Source of the DNA: JARRQJ01 sp037381915
GTDB lineage: Bacteria > Pseudomonadota > Gammaproteobacteria > DRLM01
Direction of reading: 5' to 3'
Assembly: GCA_037381915.1 (NCBI GenBank)
Contig: JARRQJ010000032.1
Coordinates: 1-24,910 of the forward strand
Length of the DNA stretch: 24,910 bases
Below are positions 1 to 5,632 of this stretch, in pieces (the first letter of the stretch is position 1; each line of letters begins with the position of its first letter). Both the position numbers and the translations under genes were made by a program. A model generated the notes under the pieces. The model worked only from the letters and a program-made list of their open reading frames with translations, was not told the DNA's origin and did not search any database.

Positions 1-17
1 TCTGAAGGAGGCGTACC

Positions 18-995
18 ATGCGTAAGGCACATAAGGTGGCATTGATAACAATGGGTTCGGCTATGCTGATTACCTCAGGGGCTGCCATGGCGGGTCCTCC
101 CACGGCCTACGGGGATTGGACGGTATCGGGGGGAACTATCTCCCCTAACGTCACATGTCCAGCGACGTTTACCTGCGGCGCGGCTATCACCGGCGATGGC
201 TTTTTCCAGCGCCAGATCACCGACTCCACTGGAACCCAGTATTTCCAGACCATTATCACACCGGTCGGGGCCACCGCCACCACGGCTACGGCGCTGAGCA
301 ATCTTGCATTCACCGATGAAAATTTCGTCCAGCAGGCCGGCGGGACGGGTATCGCCGATCAGCAGAATGTGTATGCGCCTTCCACGGTGTCGAATCCTGG
401 AGACTTCACCTCGACCACCGCGATCAATTCCGGTTGGGCTCAAGGTGCCGGGGAGAACGCCATCGACCTGGCTCAAACCGTTGACGATTCAGCCGCACAA
501 GCTCCGTTTACGCTCGCCTTTACCCTCACGGATTCCAGCACCAACAATTCAGCACCCGTGGTCGGGATCAATGAGCAGGTGAGTCTGTATTCGCCGGGTA
601 ATCCCAACAGCGATCCCAATGACAAACAGACCTTCTACCTGAAGCAGCTCAAGGCGACAAGTGCTTCCAGCGAAGTTTTGAGCGGCGCCACCGATGCGAC
701 GGGTGCGGGAGTTCTGGATACCAGCGTCACGCCGAACACCGGAACCATTGCCTGGGGTAACGGCGATCTGATCCAGGCGATGTGGATGGGGCAGGTAGTG
801 ACCTCCGGTACTTCGGGTGGGGCCCAGGCCTTTGGCGTGCAGACCTATACCAACGTGGATGGCGGTGGCGTCACTGCCAACATAGGTAGCGTCACCCTGG
901 TGGATCAGAGCGCCATCGGTTCCGCAGGTGCTGGGGCTACCGGTCCTGGAGCCTGGTGGGATTCTACGGTATTTGGAACCGCGCCAACGTTCTAG
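18..995 (+). CDS. Secreted protein of unknown function
   Basis: I do not recognise a named family. The 325-residue protein starts with a clear Sec signal peptide: basic MRKAHK, a hydrophobic stretch, then an AMA-G type cleavage site near residue 25. The mature part is rich in Thr, Ser, Ala, Gly and Asn with few charged residues, as in extracellular or cell-surface beta-rich proteins. A CPATFTC cysteine pair near residues 47-53 could form a disulfide after export. The ATG is well supported by the strong Shine-Dalgarno GAAGGAGG at 4-11. A rho-independent terminator follows closely, so the gene ends its own transcript and is probably separate from the cluster that starts at 1515. There is no membrane anchor, LPXTG or PEP-CTERM-like tail. 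Being a real secreted protein is nearly certain; the function is unknown. Confidence 0.85.
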   Translation: MRKAHKVALITMGSAMLITSGAAMAGPPTAYGDWTVSGGTISPNVTCPATFTCGAAITGDGFFQRQITDSTGTQYFQTIITPVGATATTATALSNLAFTDENFVQQAGGTGIADQQNVYAPSTVSNPGDFTSTTAINSGWAQGAGENAIDLAQTVDDSAAQAPFTLAFTLTDSSTNNSAPVVGINEQVSLYSPGNPNSDPNDKQTFYLKQLKATSASSEVLSGATDATGAGVLDTSVTPNTGTIAWGNGDLIQAMWMGQVVTSGTSGGAQAFGVQTYTNVDGGGVTANIGSVTLVDQSAIGSAGAGATGPGAWWDSTVFGTAPTF

Positions 996-1025
996 TTGAT
1001 GATGTATGTTCTAGCGGTATGAAGA

Positions 1026-1053
1026 AGGGAGGGCGCAAGCCCTCTCTTTTTTT
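1026..1053 (+). terminator. Rho-independent terminator after the secreted-protein gene
   Basis: A 9-bp stem (AGGGAGGGC pairing with GCCCTCTCT, one G-U pair) closes a GCAA tetraloop at 1035-1038. It runs directly into a T run of about 7 bases. It lies about 30 bases after the stop codon at 995. Confidence 0.92.
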
Positions 1054-1514
1054 GTAAAGCGGTGTAAGGGCCATATCAAATCGTTATTCCCTGCTCCATC
1101 ATCCATATGACAGCTTGCGCGCGGGCATCATCCAGCGTGAGCTTAGATGGTGTATTCGAGTTGATGTAATCAGCCGATGTGAGACCGGTTGTCAGGGCCG
1201 GGATCCTTCCCGACGGCAGTCGCGTTTATAAACGTCGCTTTGACCAGCCGCGTGAATGATGTGCTGAGGCGCAATGATTTCCCGGGCCTCCCCATGGACT
1301 GCATGCCTTCCCCGAGTTCCGGCCTGAGGCCGTTGCGGTTGAATATACGGCGTTATCCGAATGCGCGCGGAATGGCTGCACGGCGTGGAACTAGCTGTTA
1401 AGATTCATCCGGCTGGCCGGGGATGGAATCGCTGATCGGATGCAGCCGGCTTGCGCCAATTCTGCAACCGACCTTCATTGTGAGAACTTAATTATTCTAA
1501 GAGGTGACACTTAA
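1054..1514. other. 461-bp intergenic stretch without a convincing gene
   Basis: No full gene is supported here. A 70-codon + strand frame (1189-1401) has no ribosome-binding site and no protein-like character. On the - strand a frame open from about 1225 to a TGA at 1078-1076 (about 49 codons) reads like the end of a protein (...TLDDARAQAVIWMMEQG...) but has no usable start, so it may be the remnant of a lost gene. A weak 7-bp inverted repeat (CCGGCTG at 1409-1415, CAGCCGG at 1443-1449) lies near the end. The last 30 bases become AT-rich before the methyltransferase, which suits a promoter region, but I could not find a good -35/-10 pair. Confidence 0.5.
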
Positions 1515-2525
1515 GTGAGCGGGCAAAATCAGTGGAATGATCCTGATCCTATGGCGGTGATGCGTATTAGTTCCGCCTACTGGCAGTCCAGTGTGTTGCA
1601 TGTGGCCAACGCGCTTGATGTCTTTACTCACTTGAATGAGGGTCCCGCCACGGCGCGGGAGCTGGCCCAAAAGTGCCAGGCGGATGAACGCGGCATGGAA
1701 TTGATCCTGATCGCCTGTGTCGGGCTGGGTCTGCTGCTCAAGGATGGCGAGCGATTCAGCAACGGGTCCGTGGCCCGGACATTTCTGGTCAAGGGCGGAC
1801 CGCGTTATCAGGGCGGGATCGTGTCCATGTTCGCTGACTGGGTCGCCCCCTGGGCACGCCTGCAAAATGCGGTGGTTGCCGGGAAACCGGTTGTGGAAAA
1901 GCAGCACGATAAGGGCGACGAGGCGACGCGCACCTACATCATGGGCATGTTGTATCGGGGTATCCCCCAGGCCCGCCTGTTGGCCGACGAGGTGCCTTTG
2001 CCCGGCAAGAGAAAGATGCTGGATGTAGGGGGCGGGCCCGGGATTTTTCCTATCATCCTTACGGAAAAGAATCCGGGGCTCAGCGCGGACGTGCTCGATC
2101 TGCCGCAGACCCTGCGGGTCACCCGGGACATCATCAAGGATTTCAACGCGCAGGAGCGGGTGGGCGTCAAGGAAGGGAGTTATCTGCAGGATCCCTTCGG
2201 CGAGGGTTATGATGTGGTCTTGCTGTCGTCGATGATCAGCCAGGAGGGACCCGAGGTCATCAAAACCATCATCAAGAAATCCTACGATGCCATGACGCCG
2301 GGCGGGACGATCCTGATTCAGGAGCAGTTCCTGGATACCGATAAATCCGGCCCCTTGCTGGCCGCGTTAATCGGCATCAATCAATTGATCCATACGCCGG
2401 CGGGCCGGGCCTACTCCGCGCAGGAGGTGGCGGATTGGGCGGCTGAGATAGGATTCGTGGATTTGAGCTTCCGGCCGCTGCCCGACCCCAGTCCGTTCAC
2501 CTTGATTCAAGGCACCAAGCCTTAA
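1515..2525 (+). CDS. SAM-dependent methyltransferase, class-2 O-methyltransferase fold
   Basis: The 336-residue protein resembles the family of hydroxyneurosporene and acetylserotonin O-methyltransferases. Residues about 14-95 form the N-terminal winged-helix dimerisation domain. The Rossmann-type catalytic domain carries the SAM glycine motif LDVGGGPG at 169-176, an acidic loop (DVLDLP, 192-197) and the post-motif strand TPGGTILIQE. In canonical members a VLHDW segment supplies a catalytic His; here the aligned segment reads LSSMISQEG (237-245), apparently with Ser242 in place of His. The substrate is therefore unclear, and the mechanism may differ from ordinary His-assisted O-methylation. 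The GTG start is chosen because AGAGGTGA lies 7-14 bases upstream. The stop is 11 bases before the LolA-like gene, so the two are probably co-transcribed. Methylation of a lipid or pigment handled by the downstream transport genes is an inference. Confidence 0.85.
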   Translation: MSGQNQWNDPDPMAVMRISSAYWQSSVLHVANALDVFTHLNEGPATARELAQKCQADERGMELILIACVGLGLLLKDGERFSNGSVARTFLVKGGPRYQGGIVSMFADWVAPWARLQNAVVAGKPVVEKQHDKGDEATRTYIMGMLYRGIPQARLLADEVPLPGKRKMLDVGGGPGIFPIILTEKNPGLSADVLDLPQTLRVTRDIIKDFNAQERVGVKEGSYLQDPFGEGYDVVLLSSMISQEGPEVIKTIIKKSYDAMTPGGTILIQEQFLDTDKSGPLLAALIGINQLIHTPAGRAYSAQEVADWAAEIGFVDLSFRPLPDPSPFTLIQGTKP

Positions 2526-2536
2526 GCGGTTTTTCC

Positions 2537-3361
2537 ATGCGAAGATTCGGCTTTTCATTCTTGTTCCTGCTGGCGGCGGTTATCATCGGCGTGCCGCCGT
2601 CGACCGTGATGGCCGCGGGTGAAAATCCCACGGGCAAGGAGATTTTCGAGCGCTGCAATTACAAGTATCCCGGTGAGGACCAGCAGTCGACCCTTACCAT
2701 CATTCTTCGTGATAAGGACGGTGACGAGAAGAAGAACGTCTACCACCGCTTCTGGAAAGATTACAAAGGCGCGGGCGGCGTCGTTGACAAGATGATTCTG
2801 TATACCGTGTATCCTCCGGACGCGGAGGGTGCCGCGTTCATGCGCTGGGCCTATACCGCTTCCTCGGACAGGAATGCGGATCAATGGATCTATTTGCCGG
2901 TACTAAAAAAGATTCGCAGGGTGGCGATCCGGGATCCCGGCGACAGCTTTCTGGGCTCGGATCTCACCTACGCGGATATCAGCGGCCGCGATGTGAATGC
3001 GGATAACCATAAGCTTTTTCGGGTTCTGCGCAAAGGGGATAAGACATATTATGGGGTGCTGAGCACCCCGGTCGATAAGCAGAAGTCGCTGTACAGCAAG
3101 ACCATCTCCTGGTTTGAAAAGGATCGGGATTGGAACAGTTGCGTTAAACGGCAGGTCGATTTCTATGATAGGAAGGGTGAGCCGCTCAAACAGCAGGTCA
3201 TCAACTGGCAGCAGGTCGGCAAGGCGTGGGTGTGGAAAGAAGTTACGGTGAAAAACGTGCAGAACGGGCATTCGTCGATATTCCGCGTCAAGGATGTGAA
3301 GATCAATGTCGGCTTGAAAGACGAAGCATTCACCGAAAGAGCACTGAGCATGGGTCAATGA
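2537..3361 (+). CDS. LolA-like periplasmic protein (outer membrane lipoprotein-sorting type)
   Basis: The 274-residue protein has an N-terminal signal peptide (MRRFGFSFLFLLAAVIIG..., cleavage after VMA-A near residue 27). Its mature part matches the LolA-like family annotated as outer membrane lipoprotein-sorting protein. Diagnostic parts are the WIYLPVLKKIRRV stretch (about 115-130), DSFLGSDLTYADISG (about 133-148) and alternating hydrophobic beta-strands to the end. These proteins fold as a half-barrel that holds lipid-like ligands, and they commonly sit beside MMPL/RND transporters and DUF1302 barrels, as here. It is not the housekeeping LolA, which is about 200 residues and usually sits near ftsK. 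Expected role: periplasmic carrier or outer-membrane-associated acceptor of a hydrophobic substrate. The ligand is unknown. It lies 11 bases after the methyltransferase and is followed by a strong hairpin. Confidence 0.85.
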   Translation: MRRFGFSFLFLLAAVIIGVPPSTVMAAGENPTGKEIFERCNYKYPGEDQQSTLTIILRDKDGDEKKNVYHRFWKDYKGAGGVVDKMILYTVYPPDAEGAAFMRWAYTASSDRNADQWIYLPVLKKIRRVAIRDPGDSFLGSDLTYADISGRDVNADNHKLFRVLRKGDKTYYGVLSTPVDKQKSLYSKTISWFEKDRDWNSCVKRQVDFYDRKGEPLKQQVINWQQVGKAWVWKEVTVKNVQNGHSSIFRVKDVKINVGLKDEAFTERALSMGQ

Positions 3362-3363
3362 CA

Positions 3364-3402
3364 TGGTGCCGGGCCAAAGCCCATTTGGCCGCACCATTAT
3401 TC
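3364..3402 (+). terminator. Strong hairpin after the LolA-like gene, probable terminator or attenuator
   Basis: Starting three bases after the stop codon, TGGTGC (3364-3369) pairs with GCACCA (3391-3396), and GGCCAAA (3372-3378) pairs with TTTGGCC (3384-3390). This gives 13 base pairs with a 2-base bulge and a 5-base loop. The following TTATTCT is only a weak U tract, so termination may be partial. It could also act as an mRNA-stabilising 3' end that separates expression of the first two genes from the rest. Confidence 0.55.
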
Positions 3403-3479
3403 TGCGGGTATCTCCCTGGGTAACCGTTCCTGGTACGTGAAGCGGAAATTACGGCCGGGCCGCAGCGTCGGGGCGTTCG

Positions 3480-3506
3480 TTGACAATTGTATAACATCGT
3501 TATACG
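3480..3506 (+). promoter_or_regulatory. Candidate sigma-70 promoter ahead of the regulator/transport operon
   Basis: A perfect -35 hexamer TTGACA lies at 3480-3485. The best -10 on the same face is TATACG at 3501-3506, with a short 15-base spacer; the spacing is suboptimal, so the exact -10 is uncertain. A palindrome fills the spacer and -10, so bound protein would block RNA polymerase. Confidence 0.45.
3489..3505. promoter_or_regulatory. Palindromic operator candidate GTATAACATCGTTATAC
   Basis: Perfect 7-bp inverted arms, GTATAAC and GTTATAC, flank a 3-base centre. After two mismatched positions on each side the symmetry resumes with CAA at 3484-3486 and TTG at 3508-3510. It overlaps the candidate promoter and lies 77 bases before the start of a ribbon-helix-helix regulator gene, the usual arrangement for autorepression. 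No second copy of this site was noticed in the window. Confidence 0.5.
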
Positions 3507-3581
3507 TTTGGCTCGGGTGTTGAGATGAATTAGCACTAAGCATCCGGCCGTTGCAATCCCGCATAATGAAAAGGGGGAGGC

Positions 3582-4034
3582 ATGAGTATCTCCACAAAAT
3601 ATCCACGCCATCGAAATGGGCCATCCATGAGAACCAAGGCGCTGTCCGCCGCGATGAGGCGTAAAGAAGAGTTCCTGGGGGCCCGGGTGCCCAAAGAACT
3701 AAAGGAAAAGGTCATTGCGCAAGCGGACGTGCTGGGGGTGCCAGCATCGATTCTTATCAGAAAAATACTGGAAAACGCCTTCAATGAGGGAGAGCCGAAC
3801 GGCTGGATCTCCGGATTGAAGGCCCCTGCCCCCGAACATAGATCTGTACCCGCTAAAGCCGCGGCCAACAGATTTCCAACAGTCCTGGGTTGGGAAAAAA
3901 TCCGCTTAAATCGGCAAATGGCCTGCACCGGCTGCGGCAAATGTATCAGGCCCGGGGTCGACGCCACATTGGGTCTTTCGATGCGCGGCGAAGATCACAT
4001 TATATTGTGCGATGTATGTTCGGAGTCTTTATAA
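3582..4034 (+). CDS. Ribbon-helix-helix regulator with C-terminal zinc-ribbon-like motif
   Basis: The 150-residue protein appears to have two parts. Residues about 32-68 (GARVPKELKEKVIAQADVLG, then PASILIRKILENAF) fit a ribbon-helix-helix DNA-binding fold: a beta-strand followed by two helices. After a Pro/Ala-rich linker, the C-terminus has CTGCGKC (Cys115, Cys118, Cys121) and CDVC (Cys143, Cys146), which could hold a structural or sensory metal or form a thiol switch. The ATG is supported by GGGGGAGG at 3573-3580. Its last 19 bases overlap the start of the next gene, so regulator and outer-membrane protein are translationally linked. The palindrome just upstream suggests it represses its own operon. 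Function is inferred from fold and context; the combination of the two motifs is not one I can assign to a named family. Confidence 0.75.
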   Translation: MSISTKYPRHRNGPSMRTKALSAAMRRKEEFLGARVPKELKEKVIAQADVLGVPASILIRKILENAFNEGEPNGWISGLKAPAPEHRSVPAKAAANRFPTVLGWEKIRLNRQMACTGCGKCIRPGVDATLGLSMRGEDHIILCDVCSESL

Positions 4035-5536
4035 ATAGCCGCGATCGATTGCCTCTCGGCCTGTCCATATTATCCTGCTTCTTATTGTTATTGGTGCATT
4101 GCGTAACAGCAATCGCGGATGATCGGGAGGATGCGGGGGCCGGGTCTGCGGGCGCATCCTCCACGGACGATTTGATATCGACGCAACCCGGCGGCGGTGG
4201 AAGCTTCCTCTCGGATCTGCAGCTGAGCGGTTATTTAAAAAACGAGACGGCGTATCGCTTTCGGGTTCCGAGAACGATCACGAAAATCCGGAATATCGCC
4301 TATTTGAATGCGAGGTATTCCTATAGTCCGCATCTGAAATTCAACTTTTCCGGGTGGGCCTACTACGATCTGGCGTACGGCCTGTTCGATTACGACACCA
4401 TCGCCGGCAGATATCAAAGAAACTCATCCGAGCCATTGGCGTATCTGGTGACGCTGCCCAAAGAGAAAGACCTGTCGGGGGCGGATATCAGAGAGCTGTA
4501 CGCGGACATGTATCTGGGTAACCTCGATGTGCGCCTCGGCAAGCAATTCGTGGTTTGGGGGGTTTTGGAAGGTGTCCGCATTACGGATGAAATCAATCCA
4601 ATGGACTTCCGTGAACTGATCCTCCCCGATTTGCTCGACTACCGGATCCCGCTGTGGATGGCAAAACTCGATTACTACCGGGACCGGGCGTCGTACCAAA
4701 TGTTATGGATTCCGGATATCCGCTTCCATAAACCGGCACCGCCGGGATCCGAATGGGAGTTGCTGCAGGAGGTGCCGGGTACGCGGTATCCGCAAACATT
4801 CAGCTATAAAAATTCCGAGTTCGGATTTAAGGTCAGTACTGACCTGTGGGATACCGAATTGACGTTCAGTTATTTCTACACCTGGGATGATTACCCGGTC
4901 ATCTTTCGTCATGTGCTTCTCAATCAATCCATTTCTCCCGAGTTTTTTCCGACCTATACACGCATTTCCATGTATGGGGCGACGTTTGTGAAGCAGCTCG
5001 ATTCCTACATCCTGAAAGGCGAAATGGCCTTTGTTACCAACAAATATTTTGCGGCGACAAATATCGATGAAAATCATGACGGCTGGTTGGACAGTAACGG
5101 AGAATTCAGAAGGAACCATATCCGCTGGGGGCTGGGGGTGGATTTCAACTGGCGCGGTGCCGATATTTCACCGAGCATCGCGCAGTGGATAATCCTGGAT
5201 TACAATCCGGCCATCATTCAGGACCAGTTTGACACGGGCATCAATCTATTTGTTCGCAAGGAATATCCTGAAAGCTCCACCATCTTCCAGTTGCTGACGA
5301 TCTATCTTGTAAACCTGAAGGAGGTATATCTGAAGCCGAAATGGACATTCCGAATTACCGACAGGTTTCAGGTTTCCGCCGGGCTTGACATGTTTTTCGG
5401 CAAGGCATCCCAATTCGGTGTTTCAGGCGTCTTGACCTCGCTGGGCGATGTGGCGGTGCCCGAGCAGCGCGCCCAGTTCCTTGGCAATTTTCACGATAAT
5501 GACCGGGTATTCATGGAGTTCAAGTATGCATTTTGA
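4016..5536 (+). CDS. DUF1302-type outer-membrane beta-barrel protein
   Basis: I place the start at the ATG at 4016, giving 506 residues that begin with a signal peptide: MFGVFINSRDRLPLG, a hydrophobic stretch, then AIA-D near residue 35. The frame is open further upstream to 3890, but that part lies inside the regulator gene and would bury the signal sequence. The mature protein has regularly alternating aromatic strands, the motif RLGKQFVVWG followed by D-INPMDFRE (about 172-205) typical of DUF1302 proteins, and ends in FKYAF with a terminal aromatic as the Bam assembly signal. DUF1302 proteins are widely linked to MMPL/RND transporters and LolA-like or DUF1329 proteins, and are thought to act at the outer membrane on hydrophobic substrates. 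Translation is probably coupled to the regulator through the 19-base overlap. The next gene starts 96 bases on. Confidence 0.82.
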   Translation: MFGVFINSRDRLPLGLSILSCFLLLLVHCVTAIADDREDAGAGSAGASSTDDLISTQPGGGGSFLSDLQLSGYLKNETAYRFRVPRTITKIRNIAYLNARYSYSPHLKFNFSGWAYYDLAYGLFDYDTIAGRYQRNSSEPLAYLVTLPKEKDLSGADIRELYADMYLGNLDVRLGKQFVVWGVLEGVRITDEINPMDFRELILPDLLDYRIPLWMAKLDYYRDRASYQMLWIPDIRFHKPAPPGSEWELLQEVPGTRYPQTFSYKNSEFGFKVSTDLWDTELTFSYFYTWDDYPVIFRHVLLNQSISPEFFPTYTRISMYGATFVKQLDSYILKGEMAFVTNKYFAATNIDENHDGWLDSNGEFRRNHIRWGLGVDFNWRGADISPSIAQWIILDYNPAIIQDQFDTGINLFVRKEYPESSTIFQLLTIYLVNLKEVYLKPKWTFRITDRFQVSAGLDMFFGKASQFGVSGVLTSLGDVAVPEQRAQFLGNFHDNDRVFMEFKYAF

Positions 5537-5632
5537 TTCGGTGATCGCGCCTGGTGATTTTGCCAACGGTGCTCAATCCGACTCCCGAGGGACAGGGCGC
5601 AGCGCCGGCATAAACGGTATATCGGGGGCAAG

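Noticed and set aside
1076..1225. About 49 codons open on the - strand, reading like a protein C-terminus (TLDDARAQAVIWMMEQG)
   Set aside because: No start codon with a ribosome-binding site and a stop immediately upstream; possible gene remnant but too short to call.
1189..1401. 70-codon + strand open frame
   Set aside because: No ribosome-binding site, no recognisable domain and atypical composition; it lies in a region with no other coding signal.
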